From Sandaracinaceae bacterium (lineage in GTDB: Bacteria > Myxococcota_A > Polyangia > Polyangiales > Houyiibacteriaceae): a DNA stretch of 64,000 nt. The stretch lies in contig JADJJE010000012.1 of NCBI GenBank assembly GCA_016706685.1, positions 239,188 to 303,187 on the forward strand. The letters run 5' to 3'. A program made the translations under genes and the position numbers. Numbering within the stretch: the stretch's first letter is position 1; each line of letters begins with the position of its first letter. Below are positions 29,925 to 38,631 of this stretch, piece by piece. The notes below the pieces were generated by a model. The model ran no database searches and was not told where the DNA came from. It saw nothing but the letters and a program-made list of their open reading frames with translations.

Positions 29925-30120
29925 GTCGGCAGTCGCCGCGGCGGTGTCGTCTCGGCTGGACCTGTTCGGTGGCATTCGGCAGCAGCTGGGCACCACCCAC
30001 AATCGGAGCGTGTTCTCGGGCCACGAGACGGACTCGAACACCGGTCTGGTGAGCGTGGGCGCGCGCTTCTACGACGCGGCACTGGGTCTCTCCTGGTTTG
30101 GGCCGCGCGTGGGTGCATGC
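29925..30120 (+). pseudogene. RHS core-end fragment
   Basis: The plus strand just after the IS reads SGHETDSNTGLVSVGARFYD and LGLSWFGPRVG, the end of an RHS core. It matches the family motif but clearly differs from the same region of the intact copy (TGHETDTETGLIYMNARHYD), so it belongs to a third RHS gene. No start, toxin tip or immunity gene remains. Confidence 0.75.
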
Positions 30121-30161
30121 CGCAAGGGGCCTTGTGCGGAAACCTGCGGTGCATCATTATA

Positions 30162-30206
30162 GTCCCCATGGGAACGGGTAGGCTGAATAAAGGTGCCATT
30201 GGGGAC
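30162..30206. promoter_or_regulatory. Inverted repeat over the hipB-like start, candidate autoregulatory operator
   Basis: The arms GTCCCCATGG (30162-30171) and CCATTGGGGAC (30196-30206) are inverted copies with one extra base in the second arm. They cover the start codon at 30168. An AT-rich stretch (CATCATTATAG) lies directly before. HipB-type proteins often repress their own operon at such repeats. This is an inference from position. Confidence 0.4.
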
Positions 30207-30536
30207 GACAAAGAGCCACTCCCGCTCCCCCTCCCCGTGGAACGCGCCATCCGCAAGCTGGGCAACGACCTCTCGCTCGCGCGTCGCCGCCGGCACTTCT
30301 CGCAGGCTTCGCTCGCAGAGAGAACCGGCGCGTCACTCTCGACGGTGCGGCGCATGGAGAAGGGCGACCCACGCGTGCCCATCCACTTCTACGCGCGCGC
30401 GCTCTACGTGTTCGGCGAGCTGGCGGCGCTCGCCGACCTGCTGGACACGCCGCGCGACGACATCGGCCTGACGCTCATGGATGAACAGCTGCCCCAGCGG
30501 GTGCGCAGCAAGCCGGGGGCGACGGGGGCTCGATGA
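30168..30536 (+). CDS. HipB-like XRE-family DNA-binding antitoxin
   Basis: The 122-residue protein starts at ATG 30168. Residues about 27-80 form an XRE helix-turn-helix (LSLARRRRHFSQASLAERTG, then SLSTVRRMEKGDP). It overlaps the following HipA-like gene by four bases (ATGA), the standard hipBA order. In such pairs the B protein binds the kinase and represses the operon. It is longer at the N-terminus than E. coli HipB. Confidence 0.85.
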   Translation: MGTGRLNKGAIGDDKEPLPLPLPVERAIRKLGNDLSLARRRRHFSQASLAERTGASLSTVRRMEKGDPRVPIHFYARALYVFGELAALADLLDTPRDDIGLTLMDEQLPQRVRSKPGATGAR

Positions 30537-31830
30537 AGCCAGGCGCAGCCACTCGTCGAGAGGCACAGGTCCACCTCGGCACCTCGGACGCGGCCATCGG
30601 AACGCTGGTCTACGTGAAGCAGGGGCGCCGTGAGAACACTGCGTTCGCGTACTCCGAGGGCTGGTTGGCCAGCCCCGACCGCTTTGCCGTCTCCCCCGAG
30701 CTCTCGCTGACGGCGGGCTATCGCACGCGAAAGGCGGCCTCGCCCCACGACTCCGTGTTCCATGGGGCCATCGCCGACACGGCACCTGACGCCTGGGGGC
30801 GACGGGTGATCGCACGCGACCACGCCAAGCGCCGCAGCCGAGGAACGCCCCTCGAGCCGCTGACAGAGATGGACTACCTCCTCGCCGTCGACGACTTCAG
30901 CCGCGTGGGGGCGCTGCGCTTCTCGGTCGCCGATCAGCCGTACTCCCGCACCGTGGAAGAGGGCAGGCGCCGTACGCCGCCGCTCGTCGCGCTCCGCCGT
31001 GTGTACGAAGCCAGCCGAGCCGTGGAGCTGGGCCAAGAGAGCGCGGCGGACCTGCGCTACCTGCAAGGGAAGGGCACGTCTCTCGGTGGCATGCGCCCCA
31101 AGTGCACGGTGCTGGACGAAGACGGGCGGCTGGCCATCGGCAAGTTCCCGAGCGTGGGCGACACGCGCGCCGTGACCCGCGGTGAGGTGCTGGCGCTCCG
31201 GCTCGCCCGTCGCGCAGGCATCGATGCTGCAGAAGCCCGCATCGTCGACCTGGAAGGGGTGCCGGTCGCCGTCATCCAGCGCTTCGATCGCGACGTCGCG
31301 CACGGTCGGATCCCCTACATCTCCGCCGCTTCGTTGCTCGAGGCATCGAGAGAGGAAGAGCGCGCCTACACGGAGATCGCCGATGCGATTCGCGCGCACG
31401 GACACGAACCGAAGCGGGATGTGCAGCAGCTCTTCCGGCGCATGCTCTTCAACCTGCTGATCACGAACGTGGACGACCACCTCCAGAACCACGGGCTCCT
31501 GCACGTGGAGCATGGCCTCTGGCGCTTGGCACCGGCGTTCGACCTCAACCCGTTTCCCGACAAGGAGCGGGAGTCGAAGACGTGGCTGTCGGAGGAGGAC
31601 GGTCCCATCACGGACGTGGGTGTGCTCATGGACCGAAGGGCGTACTTCTCGCTGTCCGCAGGTGAGGCGCGCGCCGTGCTGGCCGAGGTTCACCGTGCGG
31701 TGCTGGCATGGCGAGAGGTGGCGCAGAGCCCCGAGGTGGGGTTGCTGCGCCACGAGCTCGTGGACTTTGCCGCGGCCTTCGAGCACGAGCAGATGGACGC
31801 CGCGCGGCGTGGCTGGCGAGCGCGGACTGA
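30533..31830 (+). CDS. HipA-like serine/threonine kinase toxin, 3' end uncertain
   Basis: Residues about 10-105 are the HipA N-terminal domain, and about 180-400 the kinase domain. Key sites are the glycine-rich loop GGMRPKCTV with the Lys of AIGKFP, the catalytic loop NLLITNVDDHLQNHG and the metal site PAFDLNPFPDK. HipA-type enzymes phosphorylate targets such as GltX to cause dormancy. The family's usual length of about 430 residues is reached near 31830, but no in-frame stop is there. The frame runs into the G/C-only stretch, whose sequence is doubtful, and stops only at 33013. The true stop was probably lost to sequence error near 31820-31840. Confidence 0.85.
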
Positions 31831-32830
31831 CGGCGGGGGGGCGGGGCCGCGCCGGGCCGGCGGGGCCGGCCGCCCCGGCCCCCCCGGCCCCCCCCCCCCC
31901 CCCCCCCCCCCCCCCGCCGCCCGGGCGCCGCGGGCCGGCACGCGGCGCCCCGGGGGGCCGCCGGCGGGGGGCGCGCGGGGGGGGGGCCGCGCCCCCCCGG
32001 CGCGGCCCCCGCGCGGCCGCGGGGCGGCGGGGGGGGCGCGGGGGGGGGGGGGGAGCCCACCGAGCCAGGCGACAGCGGCCCCACGCGACGGGGGGGGGGG
32101 GCGCGCGCCGGGGGCGCGCGGCCGCGGGCAGAGGGGCCGGGGGCGCCCAGCCCCAGGAAGGCCCGCAGCACCCCACAGCAGGAGCGAACCCCGAGCCCCC
32201 CCCGACCCCAACGAGCCCGCCCCGCCCCCCGACGACCCCCACCCGCACCAGCGCGAAGGGGCCCGGCCCCGCCGCGGGGGCGGGGGGGGGGGGGGGGGCG
32301 GCGCCCGGCGCGGACCCCGCCGGGCCCCCCCCCGCGCGCCCGGGCGCCGCGGGCGCCCCGCCGGGCCCCCCGCCGCGGGGCGGGCGGGGCGCCGCCGGCG
32401 GGGACCCCGCGGCCGGCCCCCGGGGGCGCGGGGCGAGAGGGCCCCCGGGCGCGGCGGGGGGGCGCGCGGCGGCGCGCGGGGGGGGGCGGGCGGGCGAAGG
32501 GCGCGGGGGCGTGGGCTGCGCGGCGGGCGACGGGTGCTGGCGTTCTGGGGCTCGCCGCGGGCGGGGCGGGGCGCGCCGGGCGCGCCCGCGCGGCCCCCCC
32601 CCCGGGCCCCCCGGCGGGCGCCGCCGCGGCCGCCGGGGGCGCGGGGCCGGGGGCCGGCCCCGCCCGCCGGCCCCGGGCCGCGCCCCCGGCCGGCGCGCGG
32701 AGCGCCCCCGGCGCGGCGCTGGCGGGGGCGGGGGGCGCGGAGGGGCCACACGGACGCCCCCCCCCCCCCCCCCCCCCCGCGCGGGGGGGGGGGCCCCGGC
32801 CGCCCCGGGCCGCGAGGGCTGGCGGTCGTC
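31831..32830. other. About 1 kb of nearly pure G/C sequence, probable artefact or extreme low complexity
   Basis: This stretch is almost free of A and T and has long homopolymers, including 28 C at 31888-31915 and 22 C at 32757-32778 plus several runs of ten or more G. A moderately normal island at about 32055-32240 contains some A and T. All frames stay open on both strands, so the open frames here are meaningless. Real myxobacterial DNA is about 70% GC, so this is far outside. It could be a consensus failure in a hard-to-sequence region, or a real structured repeat. No gene can be supported. Confidence 0.75.
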
Positions 32831-32870
32831 GCCTCCGGGCGCTCGTGGCAGCGCGTCCCCCGCAAACAGC

Positions 32871-32904
32871 AGAGCCGCAGAACGCGGGTGCGTGCTGCGG
32901 CTCT
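32871..32904 (-). terminator. Terminator-like hairpin downstream of tmRNA
   Basis: Arms AGAGCCGCAG and CTGCGGCTCT are perfectly complementary (10 bp) with a 14-base loop. On the minus strand it lies 33 bases after the tmRNA 3' end and is followed by GCTGTTTGCG, a weak T-tract. A second small hairpin (CGGCT / AGCCG) lies at 32917-32930. Confidence 0.65.
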
Positions 32905-32936
32905 CTGTCGGGTGACGGCTCGAAAGCCGACGTCAG

Positions 32937-33296
32937 TGGTGGAGGCGGCGGGAATTGAACCCGCGTCCGAGAACGTTCCAGAGAGGCATCTACGTGCGTA
33001 TTTCGTGATTTGAGATTTCGCAGAAGCTTGCGCCCACGAACAGGCTCGCCCAACCGCTAGTGTCCCTTTGTCTCACCTCCCCGTCGGGTCACGCCCGGGG
33101 AAGCCAGTCAGCTCAAATGACGTCTATTCCGAAAGCGCTGACGGGCTCGCGGTTTCGACGGCTCAAGGGTTTTCAGGCCGCAAGAGCAACAGCGTTATCG
33201 TTGGCTGTTATGGGTTCCTGAACGTATTTACGTCGTGCTCAGGCCGACGGTCACGCAACCAATCCTTCTGCGTCCCCGTCGAAACCGATCGCCCCC
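32937..33296 (-). ncRNA. ssrA: tmRNA (transfer-messenger RNA)
   Basis: Read on the minus strand the gene starts with GGGGGCGATCGGTTTCGACG, the conserved tmRNA 5' end, and finishes with GGACGCGGGTTCAATTCCCG, then CCGCCTCCACCA. The 5' and 3' ends pair as an acceptor stem and CCA is encoded. The length is 360 bases, normal for a one-piece tmRNA. The tag frame (33173-33205) encodes ANDNAVALAA and a UGA stop. It frees stalled ribosomes and marks the unfinished protein for destruction, mainly by ClpXP. It is divergent from sspB, which encodes the adaptor that delivers such tagged proteins. Confidence 0.97.
33173..33205 (-). other. tmRNA tag-peptide reading frame (ANDNAVALAA)
   Basis: On the minus strand: GCC AAC GAT AAC GCT, then GTT GCT CTT GCG GCC TGA. 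The resume codon is GCC (Ala), the stop UGA. The AND start and the ALAA end are the usual SspB-binding and ClpX-recognition parts of the tag. The tag is 10 residues long, one of the shorter bacterial forms. Confidence 0.95.
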
Positions 33297-33483
33297 TGAG
33301 GTCTGTGGACCAAGGGTACGAGCGCTCGCGAGGCGGTGCAGCCGCGCGAGGGGAAACTCGTGTTGTCAAAGGTCACGCCGACTATGCGGACGCGAGTGGG
33401 CAGGCGCAAGGGCCGCGTGTCACCTTGGTGGATAGCACCCCCGGGTGGCCCGGCCGGGGCGTCTGAGGTAAGAGGGCAGCCTG

Positions 33484-34320
33484 ATGTCGAAGGATGCGCC
33501 GCCCGACAAACGCGAGGTCGCTCGCTCGCTCCTGCTTCGGGGAAGCATGTTCGTGCACCTCGACCCACGGGTGGAGGGCGTGGTGGTGCCCCCGTGGCTG
33601 CGCAAGCAGCCGCAGCTGGTGTTGCAGCTGGGGCTCGACATGGTGGTGCCCATCGTGGACCTGCGCATCGACCGCGACGGGGTGTACGGCACGCTGTCGT
33701 TCAATCGCAGCCCGTTCACGTGCATCGTGGGCTGGGACGCCATCTTCGCGCTCAGCGGCGACGACGGGCGCGGCATGGTGTGGCCCGAGTCCATGCCGCC
33801 CGAGATCCTGGCCGAGGTGGAGCGCGAGGCCGGCCGGCGCGGGCCCGTGGGGCTCACGGCGGTGGCGGACCTGCCCGATGACGACGACTACGACGACGAA
33901 GAAGACGATTACGACGACGTGCCGGCCAAGAACGGCAAGGGCCGCCCGGGCAACGTCATCCGCCTGCAGCCCAAGCTGAGCGCCCTGCAGGGTGGCCTCA
34001 GCACCGCCGGCAAGCGCAGCAACACCGACGCCCCGCCGCACGGGTCACCCGCGCTGGCTCCTGCCCTGGCCCCCGCGCTGGCACCGGCCAAGGCCGAAGA
34101 GTTCGTGCGCGAGCGCGACACGCTCGAGCTGGTGGAGGGCACCGGCGAGCTGCGCGACTCCAGCAGCGAGGGCCGCGCCGACAGCGCCAGTCAGGCGGCC
34201 GACAAGGCCTCGGACAAGGCCGTGGACGAGCCCGCACAGGCGGCCGACACCGACGGCGACGAAGACCCCGAGCCCTCGGCTCCTGGGCCGCGCGGCTCTC
34301 ACCTGCGCTTGATCAAGTAG
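33484..34320 (+). CDS. sspB: SspB, ClpXP adaptor for ssrA-tagged proteins
   Basis: The 278-residue protein has the SspB tag-binding domain at about residues 10-115 (MFVHLDPRVEGVVVPPWL, then GTLSFNRSPFTCIVGWDAIF). The remainder is an acidic, Ala/Pro-rich, disordered linker. The last residues (PRGSHLRLIK) match the C-terminal ClpX-binding tail known from E. coli SspB (RGxxxLRxxK pattern). The protein thus should hold tagged substrates and tether them to ClpX. The linker is longer than in E. coli. The gene diverges from ssrA across 187 bases and ends 8 bases inside the converging AAA+ regulator gene. Nearby clpP supports the role. Confidence 0.92.
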   Translation: MSKDAPPDKREVARSLLLRGSMFVHLDPRVEGVVVPPWLRKQPQLVLQLGLDMVVPIVDLRIDRDGVYGTLSFNRSPFTCIVGWDAIFALSGDDGRGMVWPESMPPEILAEVEREAGRRGPVGLTAVADLPDDDDYDDEEDDYDDVPAKNGKGRPGNVIRLQPKLSALQGGLSTAGKRSNTDAPPHGSPALAPALAPALAPAKAEEFVRERDTLELVEGTGELRDSSSEGRADSASQAADKASDKAVDEPAQAADTDGDEDPEPSAPGPRGSHLRLIK

Positions 34321-35968
34321 CTGCGTCGGGCCGCGTGGTGATGCGGCGCCCGCTGCGTGGAGGCGGCTTCAGGCCGAACTTCTCCATCTTGTAGATGAGG
34401 GCGCGGCGCGAGATGCCCAGCGCCTTGGCGGCGTGGGTCTGGTTGTGGTTGCAGTCCGCCAGCGTCTTGATGATGGCGTCGCGCTCCATGCCGTCCACGT
34501 GCTCGCGCAGGCGGCCGCGGTTGGAGGCGATGGGCATGGGCTCGTTGGGCAGGTGCTCCCCCAGCAGCTCGCCGGTGCCGGCGATGCGCACCGCGCGGTG
34601 CATGGCGTTCTTGAGCTCCAGCACGTTGCCGGGCCAGGGGTAGCTGCGCAGGCGCGCCACGGCGCCCGGAGACCAGCGCACGGGCGCGGGCGAGCCGGCC
34701 TCGAGCGCAAAGCGCGTGGCGAGAGGCAGGATGTCCGCCGTGCGCGTGCGCAGGGGCGGCAGCTCCACGGGCGGGCCCGAGAACAGCGAGAACAGCTCGG
34801 CGTCGAAGGCACCGCGCGCCACCAGGCCCGCGATGGCCCGCTGGGTGGTGCCAATCACGCGGAAGGCGCTGCGGCGCGCCAGCAGGGCCTTGCGCATGGC
34901 CACGTGGGCGTCGCGCGGCAGGTCGCCCAGCTCGTCCAACAGCAGCGTGCCACCCCGCGCCGCGTCGATGCGGGCGCTCTCTTCGGGGGCTTCGTCGTCC
35001 CCCAGGGCCATGCGCACGCGGTCCGCGTCGAACAGCTCCGAGCAGTAGAGCGTCACGAACGGGCCGTTGGGCGTGGGGCCGCGCTCGTGCAGGATGCGCG
35101 CGGCCAGGCCCTTGCCGGTGCTGATCTCGCCCGCCAGCAGCAGCCAGCTGTCGTCGCCAGGCACGGCGTCCAGCGCGCCGCGCAGCGTCTCGGTGGCCTC
35201 TTCGAGCGACAGGTCGTCCGGCCCCTCGGCGGCCAGGTCACCCGCGCGCGTCACTCGGTTGCGGGCCGCGTCGCGCTCGAGGGCGCTGCGGGCCGACCAC
35301 ATCAGGCGCTCGGGCTGGTCGGCGTCGTGCGGGGCCACGGCCAAGCCCACGCTGACACCCTCGAGGCCCTCGAGCAGCCGCTCCACCACGGTGCTGGCGG
35401 TGCCGAGAGCGGTGTCCGGCAGCAGGAACTCGAGCTCGTCCTGAGCGTAGATGCCCACCACGTCGCCGGCGCGAAAGCTCTCGAGGGCGCGCTCCGCCAC
35501 CAGGTTGCCGCCGCCCGAGGGCGCGTGGACCATGATGAGCGTGGTGGGGCGGGACTGCCGCCCAGCGCGCGCCAGCTCTTCGTAGAGGCGCTCGCGGAAC
35601 TCTTGGTGGGTGAGCGTGCGGCGCCGCACCGCGTCCAGCGGCGACGGGATGCCCAGCACCAGCTGCGTGTCACCCACCACCACGTCTTCGCCGGGCTCGA
35701 GGGCCTGCGTGGGCTCGGCCGGCTTACCGCCGATGAACACCTCGGCGCCCGGTGCGCAAGCCAAGGACACGCCGTCATCCAGCCAGAACAGGGTGAGGTG
35801 CTCGGGGAGCACGCCCTGGCCGGTGGCCACGATGTCGGCGCTGGGGGAGCTGCCCACCCGCAGCATGCGGCCGGCCTCCAGCTCGACCACACGCAGGCCT
35901 TCGGCGGTGCTGACGACCACGAAGGGAGTCAGCTCTTCGGCCGGCTGTGCACGCTCAGAAGCACCCAT
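34313..35968 (-). CDS. FHA / GGDEF-like / sigma54-type AAA+ / Fis-HTH regulator without GAFTGA
   Basis: The 551-residue protein has an FHA-like domain (about 23-105, RVGSSPSADI), a nucleotide-cyclase-like fold without the GGDEF motif (about 115-240), an AAA+ domain of the sigma54-activator type (about 255-465) and a Fis-type helix-turn-helix (490-532, NQTHAAKALGISRRALIYKM). Walker A is altered to GEISTGKG (280-287). Walker B is kept as TLLLDELGDLP. The sigma54-contacting GAFTGA loop is absent; the region reads YCSELFDADRVRMALGDDEA. It may therefore regulate promoters without sigma54 remodelling. It lies 42 bases after the presenilin-like gene in the clpP operon. Confidence 0.85.
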   Translation of the reverse strand: MGASERAQPAEELTPFVVVSTAEGLRVVELEAGRMLRVGSSPSADIVATGQGVLPEHLTLFWLDDGVSLACAPGAEVFIGGKPAEPTQALEPGEDVVVGDTQLVLGIPSPLDAVRRRTLTHQEFRERLYEELARAGRQSRPTTLIMVHAPSGGGNLVAERALESFRAGDVVGIYAQDELEFLLPDTALGTASTVVERLLEGLEGVSVGLAVAPHDADQPERLMWSARSALERDAARNRVTRAGDLAAEGPDDLSLEEATETLRGALDAVPGDDSWLLLAGEISTGKGLAARILHERGPTPNGPFVTLYCSELFDADRVRMALGDDEAPEESARIDAARGGTLLLDELGDLPRDAHVAMRKALLARRSAFRVIGTTQRAIAGLVARGAFDAELFSLFSGPPVELPPLRTRTADILPLATRFALEAGSPAPVRWSPGAVARLRSYPWPGNVLELKNAMHRAVRIAGTGELLGEHLPNEPMPIASNRGRLREHVDGMERDAIIKTLADCNHNQTHAAKALGISRRALIYKMEKFGLKPPPRSGRRITTRPDAAT

Positions 35969-36010
35969 CGCCGCAGACTATGACCCTGGTGCGCCCGCCG
36001 GTCTATGGAT

Positions 36011-36850
36011 TTATGGGGTGGCCGCCCAGGCGCCCAAACGGGCCACCGCCAGCACCGTGACCAGCGCCGCAAAGGCGAAGCCCTTGTTGCGGTCGGCGGG
36101 GGGCACGCGCAGTGAGTGCGGGGCCAGCGCCAGCACCACGGCGAAGCTCAGCATGGGCAGGGCGGGCAGGGCGCGCTCGAACACCACCAGGGCGGCGAAG
36201 GTGAGCGCGAAGCCCAGCAGCAGCCCCAGCATCACGCGCACCCGCGGCAGGTGCGTGGCGCGCGCTGCGGCCGCGTACAGCGTGGCGATGGTCACGTCGC
36301 CCACGCCAATCAAGGGCTCGACGCTGGCGGTCCCGAAGATGGGCCAGCTCAGCGTGACCAGCGGCAGGGCCACCTCGGGGCTCTGCACCATCTGGGCGGT
36401 GGGGCCCTCGGGCGCGAACACGCTCAGCACGTCCACCACGGAGGCCACCCAGGCCAGCAGCACCAGGTGCCCGGCGTGGTCCACGCGGCCCCCCACGGCG
36501 CCGCCCAGCAAGGCCCCGAAGCCGAGCAGCGCCACGTTGATGGCGCAGGCCTCCACCGCCGTGGGCAGGGCCGGGCGCGCCAGCACCAGGCCGGCCAGCA
36601 CGAGCGGCGGCACCAGCAGGCCCACCAGCTGACGCACGCTGGCGGTGGGCGTGAGCACCGCCACGGCCGTGATGACCAGCGACACCAGGCAGAACGCCAG
36701 CAGCGCGCCCAGCAGCGTGGACACGGGCAAGCGCGGCGCGAGCGGCACGCTCAGCGCGAAGAGCGCGCTGCTCAGCAGGAGCGCCCCCAGCAGCGCGCGC
36801 CAGCTGGCGGGGAGCCGCTCCGGGGCCGTGTGCGCGGGGGGCGCCGGCAT
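36011..36850 (-). CDS. Presenilin-like GxGD intramembrane aspartyl protease
   Basis: The 279-residue protein is nearly all membrane helices (about nine). Three landmarks of presenilin occur in order: a catalytic Asp140 in VVDVLSVFAPEGP, the GxGD motif as LIGVGD (Asp185) and the PAL motif as ERALPALPML (229-231). Human presenilin 1 has YDLVAVLCPKGP, LGLGD and KKALPALPI at the same places, so the match extends beyond the catalytic residues. The usual Tyr before the first Asp is Val here. It lacks the large loop of eukaryotic presenilins, as archaeal homologues do. It follows the phosphatase gene by 6 bases. Its substrates would be transmembrane helices; the biological role is unknown. Confidence 0.85.
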   Translation of the reverse strand: MPAPPAHTAPERLPASWRALLGALLLSSALFALSVPLAPRLPVSTLLGALLAFCLVSLVITAVAVLTPTASVRQLVGLLVPPLVLAGLVLARPALPTAVEACAINVALLGFGALLGGAVGGRVDHAGHLVLLAWVASVVDVLSVFAPEGPTAQMVQSPEVALPLVTLSWPIFGTASVEPLIGVGDVTIATLYAAAARATHLPRVRVMLGLLLGFALTFAALVVFERALPALPMLSFAVVLALAPHSLRVPPADRNKGFAFAALVTVLAVARLGAWAATP

Positions 36851-36856
36851 GCTCGC

Positions 36857-37914
36857 TCAGCCCTCGTGCGGGACGGCGCTGTAGTCGGCGAAGGTGAGGC
36901 CCTTGCTCGTGACCACCACGTTGGTGCTGCTGCCCGGCTGGGGCAGGGCCACCGACGACGGACCGTCTGGCGCGTGCCGCATGCGCTCGCCCGCCAGGCG
37001 CGCGATGTCGGCGGGGGGCAGCACCACCACGCGGCGCCCTGGCGCGATGGGCAGCGCGGCCATGGCGCGCTCGGCGCCGGCGGTAAGCGTGATGGGCTCG
37101 AAGGGCACACCCAGCGCGTCGGCCAGGCCGCGGGCCACGTCGCCTGCGCCGGCCACGCGGCTCACGTGCTCGGCGGCGGCCTCGTCCACGCGCGGGAAGG
37201 CGTGCAGCGGGGGCGCTGCACCGTCGGCCACCAGCGTGGTGAGCACGTGCCCGGTCTTTTGCATCTCGGCAGCCCAGGCCGGCACGGTGAAGGCGTGCGT
37301 GGCGTCGTTGAAGCCCACCAGGCGCGCGTGCGCGGGGGCCTGGTGCGCGGCGTCCATCCAGATGTGCAGGCGGCTGATGGCGGTGTTGGAGATGCGCCCA
37401 ATGGGCCGCGGGCGGTGCTCGGTGAGCCCCAAGATGCCCGACAGCAGGCTGGCGATGACGCCACCGTGCGCCACCACCGCGGCGCGCGCACCGGGCTGCA
37501 GCTCGCGCAGCAGGGTGAGCATGGCCTGGTCCACGCGCGCGCTCAGGTCGGCCCAGGACTCTGCCCCGCCAATCTTCACGTCTTCGCCCGAGAACGCGCC
37601 GTGCACTTCATCGGGGTAGCGCTCGGCCACCTCTTCGCGCGTGAGCCCCTCCCAGCGGCCCACGTCGATCTCGCGCCACTCGCGGCGCACGTCCACCGGG
37701 TGGCCCGTGGCGAGCGCCGTGTGGTGCGCGCGCGTGAGGTCCGAGCTGACCACCTTGTCGAACGTCTCGCCGGCCAGGCGGGCGCCCACGCGGGCTGCCT
37801 GCTGCTTGCCCAGCTCGCTGAGCGGCGCATCGCCCTGACCCTGCCAGCGACCGGTGACGTTGTAGGTCGACTCGCCGTGGCGAACCAGGGTCAGCTCGAT
37901 GGGCGCGCGCTCGC

Positions 37915-37918
<4 letters not shown>
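36857..37918 (-). CDS. Histidine phosphatase family protein with extra C-terminal domain
   Basis: The 353-residue protein starts at GTG 37918, overlapping the clpP stop (GTGA). The N-terminal 200 residues are a phosphoglycerate-mutase-like phosphatase, with the phospho-acceptor His14 in LVRHGESTYN, the acidic EIDVGRWEGLT segment and the second His in VVAHGGVIASL. The C-terminal 130 residues have a Rossmann-like pattern (RRVVVLPPADIARLAGERM) that I do not recognise. Probable substrates are small phosphate esters. It is the middle gene of the clpP-phosphatase-presenilin operon. Confidence 0.85.
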
Positions 37919-38565
<647 letters not shown>

Positions 38566-38631
38566 GGGGCTCTTGTAACGCTCCCCGGGCCGCGCAACAA
38601 CCCCACCGTGGTCGAGGCCGTGCGGGCCTGC

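Noticed and set aside
31626..32915. Several long Pro/Gly/Arg/Ala open frames on both strands
   Set aside because: All come from sequence without A or T, where stop codons cannot occur.
30533..33013. HipA-like protein of 826 residues
   Set aside because: Only the first about 432 residues resemble HipA. The rest is translation of the G/C-only stretch and of the tmRNA 3' region.
33150..33161. GGTTTCGACGG on the plus strand as the start of a second, plus-strand tmRNA
   Set aside because: No acceptor stem, tag or CCA end follows on the plus strand. The sequence is the internal complement of the true tmRNA 5' end.
33361..33370. TTGACA on the minus strand as the tmRNA promoter
   Set aside because: It lies about 68 bases before the tmRNA 5' end and no -10 sequence follows at the right distance.
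33068..33466. 132-residue plus-strand open frame
   Set aside because: It overlaps the tmRNA gene in antisense and has no conserved feature.
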